From assembly GCF_000092645.1 (NCBI RefSeq), contig NC_014165.1, positions 1,798,001 to 1,862,000 on the forward strand: DNA of 64,000 nt. The letters run 5' to 3'. Made by a program: the position numbers and the translations under genes. Of the stretch, positions 58,456 to 64,000 are shown piece by piece (position 1 is the stretch's first letter; each line of letters starts with the position of its first letter). The stretch is from Thermobispora bispora DSM 43833 (lineage in GTDB: Bacteria > Actinomycetota > Actinomycetes > Streptosporangiales > Streptosporangiaceae). The notes beneath the pieces were generated by a model that was not told where the DNA came from, made no database searches, and worked only from the letters and a program-made list of their open reading frames with translations.

Positions 58456-58786
58456 TCAGCCCGGCTCGGTCCCGGGGGCGGGCGCCAGCTCGAACTCGAG
58501 GGAGACCCGCAGCTCGCCCCGTGGCCGGCCGGTGGCGCAGCCGTACCGTCACCTCGGGGATCCGTCTCCCGAGCTGGCCGACGGTGTCCACCAGGGGAGT
58601 GATGTCCCAGCGGCCGGCGGCGCGGCGCAGGAAGAGCGCGAGGCGGTGACCGAAGTCGCGGCGCACGGGCTCGTCGTCGCGCGTGTAGCGCAAGGTGATC
58701 TCGTGGGTCTCGCTCTCGTCGATCGGCAGGGCCCCGCCCGGGGCGGCCCGGCCGCGGTCCTCCGTCCTCCGGTCACCGTCGCTCAT
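58456..58786 (-). pseudogene. hypothetical protein gene with probable frameshift
   Basis: From ATG 58786 (MSDGDRRTEDRG) the frame reads SETHEITLRYTRDDEPVRRDFGHRLALFL and PEVTVRLRHRP with almost pure G/C third positions, then near 58520 turns into Arg/Pro-rich nonsense. In the next frame the same region continues RGELRVSLEFELAPAPGTEPG and stops at 58456, again with pure G/C third positions. A single-base indel in a GGCCGGCC-type run explains this. The beta-strand-rich product would have about 110 residues; no family is recognised. It lies downstream of the OsmC gene, possibly in its operon. Confidence 0.45.
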
Positions 58787-58860
58787 CATGGCCGGTGCGG
58801 CGCGGCGTGCCGCTGGGCGGCGGCCGGCCGCGCCTTCCCTCCCTCCAGGGAACGTCGCCG

Positions 58861-59346
58861 TCACCTCTGACACGGCATACCCGCGCCTCCGGGGGAGTGG
58901 CGGGGCGGCGGCTCGCACCGGACCTGGAGGGCGGGGTCGTCCTCGGCGGTACGGACCTTGATCCCGACCGCCGGGGGTGTCCGCAGGGAGCTGCAGAGCG
59001 CGCAGTGCTCCAGGGCGTTGCGGAAGGACTCCCGCAGCCCGCGGGGCATCGCCGGGGCGTCGACCGTCAGCTCGACCCGGGCGATCCGGGCGGGGGCGAC
59101 CTCCAGCTCGTAGCGGGCGGTGACCTCGACCCCGGCGGGGAGCTGGCAGCGGTGCAGGTAGCGCTCGGCGCAGTGCGCGATGGCCGCGGCGATGCTCCCC
59201 ACGAACAGGTCCACCGGGCTGGGGCCGGTGTCGCCGCCCCCGAAGTCGGCCGGCTGGTCGACGGGCACGGTGTGGCGCCCGGCGTGGATGACGAACCGGT
59301 CGCCGCCGTGCCAGGTGATCCGCAGGGTGTGCTCGGTCCGCGTCAC
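58861..59346 (-). CDS. OsmC/Ohr family protein
   Basis: 161 residues. The OsmC fold is recognisable from RITWHGGDRFVIHAGRHTVPV, FGGGDTGPSPVDLFVGSIAA and VAPARIARVELTVDAP. The two reactive cysteines that reduce organic hydroperoxides appear in AIAHCAERYL and ALEHCALCSSL; extra Cys residues lie nearby (HRCQLP, CSSL), so the redox chemistry may differ. GTG at 59346 has GGAG five bases upstream. Organic peroxide detoxification is the family role; the neighbouring flavin oxygenases could be a source of peroxide. Confidence 0.85.
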   Translation of the reverse strand: MTRTEHTLRITWHGGDRFVIHAGRHTVPVDQPADFGGGDTGPSPVDLFVGSIAAAIAHCAERYLHRCQLPAGVEVTARYELEVAPARIARVELTVDAPAMPRGLRESFRNALEHCALCSSLRTPPAVGIKVRTAEDDPALQVRCEPPPRHSPGGAGMPCQR

Positions 59347-59486
59347 GGCCGCTCCATGGGTCCCCGGGGCTCCTACCAGCCTCTTACCCCGCCGGTGGCC
59401 CTCGTGGGGCGGGGGAGCGCGGCCGGGGTCATGCCGGATTCCGCGGACCGCGGGCGGGAATCGCCGCATGGTGCGATGGAAGTAAC

Positions 59487-59503
59487 CCTACTTTGCAAGT
59501 AGG
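59487..59503. promoter_or_regulatory. inverted repeat upstream of the second cysteine leader
   Basis: CCTACTT-TGC-AAGTAGG, perfect 7-base arms, six bases upstream of the -35 box. Together with GGAAATA to its right it resembles 50142-50164 (CCTACTTT...GGAAATA) in front of the Opp-type operon. Confidence 0.5.
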
Positions 59504-59508
59504 AAATA

Positions 59509-59537
59509 TTGACTATACGCCGGTATGGGCATAGCGT
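59509..59537 (+). promoter_or_regulatory. promoter of the flavin reductase unit
   Basis: TTGACT (59509-59514), 17-base spacer, TAGCGT (59532-59537). The start would fall at about 59545, the second ATG of the leader peptide, so the transcript is probably leaderless. Confidence 0.45.
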
Positions 59538-59538
59538 G

Positions 59539-59628
59539 ATGACCATGAGCGATGGGCTTTACCTGACGACGCGGCCGTACGTGGACCTCGGTCACACGGC
59601 GAGCGCGCAATGTCCGGCCGCTCGCTAG
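59539..59628 (+). CDS. putative cysteine-attenuator leader peptide upstream of the flavin reductases
   Basis: Open frame of 29 codons (27 from ATG 59545) containing RPYVDLGHTASAQCPAAR before the stop. It follows the same VDLxxxxSAxC-plus-short-tail pattern as the peptide at 46881-46979 and as known actinobacterial cysteine leaders. The Cys codon is TGT 59611-59613, five codons before TAG. The following 334 bases are leader up to the FMN reductase gene. Translation-dependent attenuation by cysteine supply would make the two reductases, and so monooxygenase activity, respond to sulfur starvation. Confidence 0.65.
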   Translation: MTMSDGLYLTTRPYVDLGHTASAQCPAAR

Positions 59629-59962
59629 CCCACGCACCGGCCATCGCCGGGCACCCCGCGTCACCGCGCCCGCGGTGAAACGGCGGCCACCCCGGCGTCC
59701 GGACGCCGCGACAGACCCGCTGCACGCGCCGCCTTCCACCACCGCGGCACCACGCCGCCCGCGCGGCCACGGCCACCTGAGCCGCGCGGCCGGCGCACCC
59801 CCGTCACCACCACGATCGCGCCCCGGCGCCATCCCGCCGCCGAACGCAAGGCCCACCCCACCCGCAGGCGACCCTTCCCCACCCGTGCCCGGCACGGCGG
59901 CCGCCCGGAACCGCGGGGCCGATCGGCGGAGCACACCCCACATCGAGGAACGAGGAGCTGAC
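59629..59962. other. 334-bp leader between cysteine peptide and FMN reductase gene
   Basis: Untranslated region, very C-rich on the + strand, which could suit Rho-type attenuation when untranslated. GAGGAG at 59952-59957 is the ribosome-binding site of the FMN reductase. Confidence 0.4.
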
Positions 59963-60475
59963 ATGAGCGGGATCGTCACCCTGGTCGGCAACCCGCGAGC
60001 GCAATCCAAGACCCGGGCCGTGGCGGTCGAGGCCGCCGAGGCCATCGGCCGCCATACCGGTCTCGCCGCCGAAGAGGTGGTGGACCTATCCGCGATCGCA
60101 CCGCAGCTGTTCTCGCCCGGCCCGTCCCCCGGGGTGGAGGCGGCCCTCGAGCTGGTCGCCGGGGCGAGCGTGCTGGTGGTGGCGAGCCCCACGTACAAGG
60201 CGAGCTACACCGGCCTGCTCAAGGCCTTCCTCGACCGGCTCCCGCCGAACGCCCTCTCCGGCACGGTCGCGCTGCCGTTGCTCGTGATGGGCGACCCCCG
60301 GCACGCCCTCGCCGTCGAGCTGCACCTCCGCCCGGTGCTCGTCGAGCTCGGCGCCACGGTGCCCACGCCCGGCCTCGCCGTCGTGGAGGCCGAGCTGCCC
60401 GACCTGGCCGACCTGCTCAAGCGGTGGGCGGAACAGGTCGCACCCCAGGTGACCGCCGCGACCGAGCGCAGGTGA
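59963..60475 (+). CDS. NADPH-dependent FMN reductase (SsuE/MsuE-like)
   Basis: 170-residue flavodoxin-fold reductase: GIVTLVGNPRAQSKTRAVAV at the N-terminus (FMN phosphate loop) and VLVVASPTYKASYTGLLKAFLDRLP, the SsuE-type flavin-binding motif. It supplies reduced FMN to sulfonate or sulfone monooxygenases of the LLM class. ATG at 59963 follows GAGGAG. Followed after four bases by a second flavin reductase gene. Expression probably depends on the upstream cysteine leader. Confidence 0.88.
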   Translation: MSGIVTLVGNPRAQSKTRAVAVEAAEAIGRHTGLAAEEVVDLSAIAPQLFSPGPSPGVEAALELVAGASVLVVASPTYKASYTGLLKAFLDRLPPNALSGTVALPLLVMGDPRHALAVELHLRPVLVELGATVPTPGLAVVEAELPDLADLLKRWAEQVAPQVTAATERR

Positions 60476-60479
60476 GAAC

Positions 60480-60986
60480 GTGACCGAGACCATCTCCAGA
60501 ACCGCCGTCGACGCCACCAGATTCCGCCAGGCGCTGTCCGTGCACGCCGCGGGCGTCGTGATCATCACGGCCCGGAGCGAGGGGGTCGCCGTCGGCCTGA
60601 CCGCCACCTCGTTCTCCTCGGTCAGCCTCGACCCGCCGCTCGTCTCCTTCTACATCGGCCGGGAGTCGGCGACCTGGCCCTGGCTGCGCCAGGCCGACCT
60701 GTTCGCGGTCAACATCCTCGCGGGCCACCAGGCCCAGCTCGCGGCGCGGTTCGCGCGCAAGGGGATCGACCGGTTCGCCGCCCCGACCCGCTGGAGCCCC
60801 GGGCCGTACGGCACGCCGCTGCTCGACGACGTCGCCGCCCACCTGATCTGCACGCCGTACGAGACCATGCCCATCGGCGACCACTACCTGGTCGTGGGGC
60901 TCGTCACCGACGTGAGCGTGCACGACCCCAGCCACCCGCTCCTCTACCACCGGGGCCGGTTCGGCAACTTCGTCCCGCAGACCTGA
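60480..60986 (+). CDS. flavin reductase family protein (HpaC/DszD-like)
   Basis: 168 residues with the split-barrel flavin reductase fold: FRQALSVHAAGVVIITA, GLTATSFSSVSLDPPLVSFYIG, DLFAVNILAGHQAQLAARFA and the C-terminal LLYHRGRFGNF. Partner of two-component monooxygenases, reducing free FMN or FAD. GTG at 60480 follows AGGTGAG. Paired with the SsuE-like reductase, it suggests the four monooxygenases at 41.5-46.6 kb receive flavin from here. Confidence 0.9.
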   Translation: MTETISRTAVDATRFRQALSVHAAGVVIITARSEGVAVGLTATSFSSVSLDPPLVSFYIGRESATWPWLRQADLFAVNILAGHQAQLAARFARKGIDRFAAPTRWSPGPYGTPLLDDVAAHLICTPYETMPIGDHYLVVGLVTDVSVHDPSHPLLYHRGRFGNFVPQT

Positions 60987-61151
60987 CCGGGGCGCCGCGC
61001 GGGCCCGGGCGGCCATCGCCTCCCGCGCCGCACCCGGCCCGCACGGCGCCGTACCCGGTGCCCCGGCCCCGGGCTGAGGCCCCGGCATGTGCGATGATCG
61101 GCTCGGATCGATCCGCACCGCCCGCGGCGGAGGCCGGCAGGAGGGTCAAGC

Positions 61152-61904
61152 ATGTCGAGGTTCGCTGGCAAGGTCGCCATCGTCACCGGGGCCAGCCGGG
61201 GCATCGGGTTCGCCATCGCGGAACGGCTGGTCGGCGAGGGCGCCCGGGTCTGCATCACCGCGCGGAGGCCGGAACCGCTCCAGGAGGCCGCCGACCGGTT
61301 CGGCGGCCCGGAACGCGCCATCGCCGTGCCGGGCAAGGCGCACGACCCGGAGCACCAGGCCGAGGCGGTCGCCCGGACCCTCGACGCGTTCGGGCGCATC
61401 GACGTCCTGGTCAACAACACCGGCACCAACCCGGTGTACGGCCCGCTCCTCGACCTGGAGCTCGAGGCGGCGCGGAAGATCTTCGAGGTCAACGTGCTCG
61501 CCGCGCTCGGCTGGGTGCAGCACGTGCACAAGGCCTGGTTCGCCGGCCACGGCGGGGCCGTGGTGAACGTCGCCTCGGTCGCCGGGCTCCGGCCCGCCAC
61601 CGGGATCGGCATGTACGGTGCGAGCAAGGCGGCCCTCATCCACCTGACCCAGCAGCTCGCGGTCGAGCTCGCCCCGGCGGTGCGGGTCAACGCGGTGGCG
61701 CCTGCGGTGGTGAAGACGCGGTTCGCCACCGCGCTGTACGAGGGCCGCGAGGCCGAGGTCGCCGCGGCCTACCCGCTCAAGCGCCTGGGCGTGCCGGGCG
61801 ACGTCGCCGGCGCGGTGGCGTACCTGGCCTCGGACGAGGCGGCATGGGTCACCGGCCAGACCATCGTGGTGGACGGCGGGATGACCTGCACCGGCGGCGT
61901 GTGA
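61152..61904 (+). CDS. SDR family oxidoreductase (FabG-like)
   Basis: 250-residue short-chain dehydrogenase with intact motifs: TGASRGIGFAIA for NAD(P), NNTGTN, catalytic Ser in VASVAG and Tyr-x3-Lys in MYGASKAA. The C-terminus TGQTIVVDGGMTCTGG is typical. ATG at 61152 follows AGGAGGG. It lies 165 bp after the flavin reductase in the same direction, so it may be a separate unit. The substrate is unknown. Confidence 0.9.
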   Translation: MSRFAGKVAIVTGASRGIGFAIAERLVGEGARVCITARRPEPLQEAADRFGGPERAIAVPGKAHDPEHQAEAVARTLDAFGRIDVLVNNTGTNPVYGPLLDLELEAARKIFEVNVLAALGWVQHVHKAWFAGHGGAVVNVASVAGLRPATGIGMYGASKAALIHLTQQLAVELAPAVRVNAVAPAVVKTRFATALYEGREAEVAAAYPLKRLGVPGDVAGAVAYLASDEAAWVTGQTIVVDGGMTCTGGV

Positions 61905-62012
61905 CCGCGGGACGCGCACGCCCGCCTCTCACCGGCCGGCCGCGGGCCGGGACGCGACCGCCCCGTGGGCGGGCCGGTGGGCGCGCATCCCGCCGGCCGG
62001 GTGCGGACCCGG

Positions 62013-62846
62013 TCAGACGGCCAGCTCGTCCAGCACGGTCCGCGCGATCACCCCGGCCCGTGGCTCGTACGCCCGGGCGAGGGTCTGGAAGACCCGTTCG
62101 GCCCGGATCGCCGGCCAGTCCGCGGGCAGGTGCTCGGCGGGCAGGTGGGGATCCTGGCGGACCAGCTGCAGCCAGTCCGTGTGCAGGAGGAGCTGCCGGG
62201 CGAGGTCGTCGGGGGCGGAGGGGAGCGGGTCGCTCGTGTCCCAGCGGTTGAGGAAGGCCCGGTAGCGCGCGGCGATCTGGTCGGTGTCGAACGCCTTGCG
62301 CACGAGATCGGCCGACTCGGTGGGCTTGGCCGCCCGCGCGGTCAGCACGGTGACGTGGTCGCCGAGGTCGAGCGGCTCGAGGATCTGGGCGACGTCCTTG
62401 ACCCCCGGAGCGATCCACACGCCGTTCTGGAGCAGGCCGAAGCCGGCCCAGATGAGCCGGGAGCGCAGGTCGTGCCGGGTGCTGCGGCGGCTGTCGGGGA
62501 GGGAGAACCCGACGATCGTCCAGGTGCCGTCCCAGTCGCGGTTGACCGCCCCGGTCTCCCACACCCGGCGCCGCCCGTCCTCGAGGATCGCGCTGGCGCG
62601 CGGGGTCAGGCCGAAGTACATCTTCCGCCCGCGGCGGTGCCGTTCGAGCAGGCCCCGCTTCACCATGCGGGCGAGCGTGGAGCGCACCGCCTCCTCGGAC
62701 ACGCCCAGCCGGGCGAACACGTCGATGATGCTGCCCGAGTAGATCGCGACCGGGCGCCCCAGCACGTAGATGCCGAGGAAGCTGAACATCAGCGACTGCG
62801 GGCGCGGGGACGGCGGTACCTGCCCTGATGCCTCGTCTGGGTGCAC
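62013..62846 (-). CDS. PaaX-like transcriptional regulator
   Basis: 277 residues. The N-terminal winged helix (VFARLGVSEEAVRSTLARMVKRGLLERHRRGRKMYFGLT) and the PaaX central domain (DGTWTIVGFSLPDSRRSTRHDLRSRLIWAGFG) are clear. PaaX proteins repress phenylacetyl-CoA catabolism and respond to aryl- or acyl-CoA esters; relatives control other CoA-dependent pathways. It is divergent from an SDR gene, and the palindrome ATATGC-A-GCATAT at 62901-62913 lies between them. GTG at 62846 is the most upstream usable start, with a weak ribosome-binding site; MFSFLGIYVLG further in is conceivable. Confidence 0.87.
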   Translation of the reverse strand: MHPDEASGQVPPSPRPQSLMFSFLGIYVLGRPVAIYSGSIIDVFARLGVSEEAVRSTLARMVKRGLLERHRRGRKMYFGLTPRASAILEDGRRRVWETGAVNRDWDGTWTIVGFSLPDSRRSTRHDLRSRLIWAGFGLLQNGVWIAPGVKDVAQILEPLDLGDHVTVLTARAAKPTESADLVRKAFDTDQIAARYRAFLNRWDTSDPLPSAPDDLARQLLLHTDWLQLVRQDPHLPAEHLPADWPAIRAERVFQTLARAYEPRAGVIARTVLDELAV

Positions 62847-62884
62847 AGCTCGAGGGTAGACGGCGCACGACGTTCGGCAAAATC

Positions 62885-62914
62885 TTGACGGCTGTCAGAA
62901 ATATGCAGCATATT
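62885..62914 (+). promoter_or_regulatory. promoter with overlapping palindrome before the SDR-amidohydrolase unit
   Basis: TTGACG (62885-62890), 18-base spacer, CATATT (62909-62914). The perfect palindrome ATATGCAGCATAT (62901-62913) covers the -10 box, a good position for repression by the divergent PaaX-like protein. Confidence 0.55.
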
Positions 62915-62953
62915 GAATCCCGTTCTATTCCTCTCTACCCAGGGGTGAACCGC

Positions 62954-63865
62954 ATGGATCTTTCCGGCAAGGTCGCCATCGTCACAGGTGCCGGTCGCGG
63001 GCTCGGGCGCGCGTACGCCGTGGCGCTCGCCGAAGCGGGCGCGGCCGTGGTGGTCAACGACGTGAACGCCGAGACCGCGGCGGAGACCGTCGCCGCCATC
63101 ACCGGCAAGGGCGGCCGGGCCGCCGAGGTCGTCGCCCCGGTCGGCTCCTCGGAGGTCGCCCAGCGGCTGGTCGACACCGCCGTCGAGAAGTTCGGCCGGC
63201 TCGACGTGATGATCACCAACGCGGGCATCCTGCGGGACCGGGTGCTGTGGAAGATGTCCGACGAGGACTTCGACGCGGTCATCGACGTCCACCTGCGCGG
63301 CACGTTCACCTGCGCCCGCGCGGCCGCGATCCGCATGCGCGAGCAGGGGACGGGCGGCCGCCTGATCCTCATCTCCTCACCGGCCGGGCAGCGCGGCAAC
63401 TTCGGGCAGACCAACTACGCCGCGGCCAAGGCGGGCATCGTGGCCATGGCCCGCACCTGGGCGATGGAGCTCGCCAAGTTCCAGATCACGGTGAACGCCG
63501 TGGTCCCGGCGGCCGCCACCGAGATGACCAAGACCATCCCGGGCCTCACCGAGATCATCGAGGAGGCCGAGCGGACCGGCCGGCCGCTGCCGGACTGGCT
63601 GCGCAAGGGCATGGGCCTCGGCACCGTGGACGACGTCGCCGGGCTCATCGTCTTCCTCGCCTCGGACGCCTCGGCCGGGATCACCGGCCAGGCGATCGGC
63701 ATCGGCGGCGACAGGCTCTCGCTCTGGACCCACCCCACGGAGAAGGCGGTGGCCTTCCGCGAGGGCGGGTGGACCGCCGAGGAGATCGCCGCCTCCTGGC
63801 AGACCACCGTCGGCGCCCAGCCCGAGACCTACGGCATCCCCGCCCCGAAGATCCCGGAGGCGTGA
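62954..63865 (+). CDS. SDR family oxidoreductase (multifunctional-enzyme 3-hydroxyacyl-CoA dehydrogenase-like)
   Basis: 303 residues: TGAGRGLGRAYAVALAEAGAAVVVND and ITNAGILRDRVLWKMSDEDFDAVIDVHLRGTF resemble the dehydrogenase part of peroxisomal multifunctional enzymes; Ser in LISSPAGQ and Tyr-x3-Lys in NYAAAKAG are intact. The C-terminal tail beyond residue 250 (LWTHPTEKAVAFREGGW) is also typical of that group. ATG at 62954 follows AGGGGTG. It is followed after one base by an amidohydrolase gene, so they form an operon, probably for CoA-ester catabolism under PaaX-like control. Confidence 0.9.
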   Translation: MDLSGKVAIVTGAGRGLGRAYAVALAEAGAAVVVNDVNAETAAETVAAITGKGGRAAEVVAPVGSSEVAQRLVDTAVEKFGRLDVMITNAGILRDRVLWKMSDEDFDAVIDVHLRGTFTCARAAAIRMREQGTGGRLILISSPAGQRGNFGQTNYAAAKAGIVAMARTWAMELAKFQITVNAVVPAAATEMTKTIPGLTEIIEEAERTGRPLPDWLRKGMGLGTVDDVAGLIVFLASDASAGITGQAIGIGGDRLSLWTHPTEKAVAFREGGWTAEEIAASWQTTVGAQPETYGIPAPKIPEA

Positions 63866-63866
63866 G

Positions 63867-64000
63867 ATGGCCGGCCGGATGAACGTCGCCGAGCTGGTCG
63901 CCATCGACGTGCACACCCACGCCGAGATCTCCAAGGACGGGCACGGATCGCTCAGCCCCGAGCTGATGGCGGCCTCGGCGGAGTACTTCAAGGCGCACGG
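63867..64000 (+). CDS. amidohydrolase family protein, partial (cut by window end)
   Basis: Only about 44 codons are visible. The N-terminus MAGRMNVAELVAIDVHTHAE contains the metal-binding His-x-His after a short strand, the signature start of amidohydrolase-2 proteins. Its ATG lies one base after the SDR stop. In actinobacteria such genes next to acyl-CoA-type SDRs often code for ring-opening or decarboxylating hydrolases; the precise type needs the rest of the sequence. Confidence 0.75.
   Translation, partial: MAGRMNVAELVAIDVHTHAEISKDGHGSLSPELMAASAEYFKAH

Overview
The window is very GC-rich DNA (about 70 % or more, with G/C in nearly every third codon position). GTG starts are frequent, ATGA/GTGA stop-start overlaps are common, and the protein families are typically actinobacterial: an Lsr2-type DNA-binding domain, DUF3311, DUF574 methyltransferase, zf-CGNR, PaaX, and LLM-class flavin monooxygenases. 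Together these suggest a filamentous actinomycete, perhaps of the Streptosporangiales; genus and species cannot be fixed from sequence alone. No rRNA, tRNA, CRISPR array, insertion sequence or phage gene is visible, and the stretch reads as chromosomal accessory/metabolic DNA.

Layout. 1-3.2 kb: a leftward oligosaccharide ABC importer operon (two LplB/LplC-like permeases and a lipoprotein cut by the window edge) with a good sigma-70 promoter. 3.4-5.4 kb: divergent MarR regulator and DHA2 drug exporter sharing an operator. 5.8-6.9 kb: secreted GH25 lysozyme behind a probable cyclic-di-AMP (ydaO-type) riboswitch. 7.2-12.4 kb: carbon-starvation transport, with a leftward SSS symporter / ECF sigma / one-TM protein operon divergent from DUF3311, CstA and a YbdD-like protein. 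12.5-17.2 kb: a 1575-residue SF1 helicase with a C-terminal Vsr/DUF559-like nuclease and a terminal Lsr2-type DNA-binding domain, preceded by an AT-rich island. This is the most interesting locus. 17.7-24.1 kb: propionyl-CoA synthetase, a membrane protein, an atypical flavoprotein disulfide reductase, and two decayed genes (a DUF6461-like remnant and a frameshifted AlkZ-like HTH_42 glycosylase). 24.6-27.2 kb: a bacterial C3HC4 RING protein carrying a TerD-like domain. 27.5-28.9 kb: divergent methyltransferase and zf-CGNR regulator.

29.0-41.1 kb: a leftward nine-gene operon coding for a PotABCD-like ABC importer, an acyl-CoA dehydrogenase, an ADP-forming acyl-CoA synthetase, a dienoyl-CoA-reductase-like SDR, a ThDP enzyme and a 2-hydroxyacid dehydrogenase. 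Almost all junctions overlap. Its promoter and that of the adjacent TetR gene carry the same palindrome (ACTGAT-N2-RTCAGT), so it looks like one substrate-induced catabolic unit for an unidentified compound.

41.4-61 kb: a probable organosulfur-scavenging region. It holds four tandem LLM-class flavin monooxygenases, a YeiH-type putative sulfate transporter with a separate small membrane subunit, an Opp/Dpp-type ABC importer with a fused double ATPase, and two flavin reductases. Two of the transcription units begin with short peptides of the form HVDLxRxxSAxC that match the cysteine-attenuator leaders of actinobacteria, tying the region to sulfur starvation. Interspersed are a DUF574 methyltransferase with an internal deletion, an ADP-ribosylglycohydrolase, an acyl-CoA ligase, an OsmC protein and a frameshifted hypothetical gene. 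61-64 kb: SDR genes, a PaaX-like regulator with a promoter palindrome, and the start of an amidohydrolase gene running off the window.
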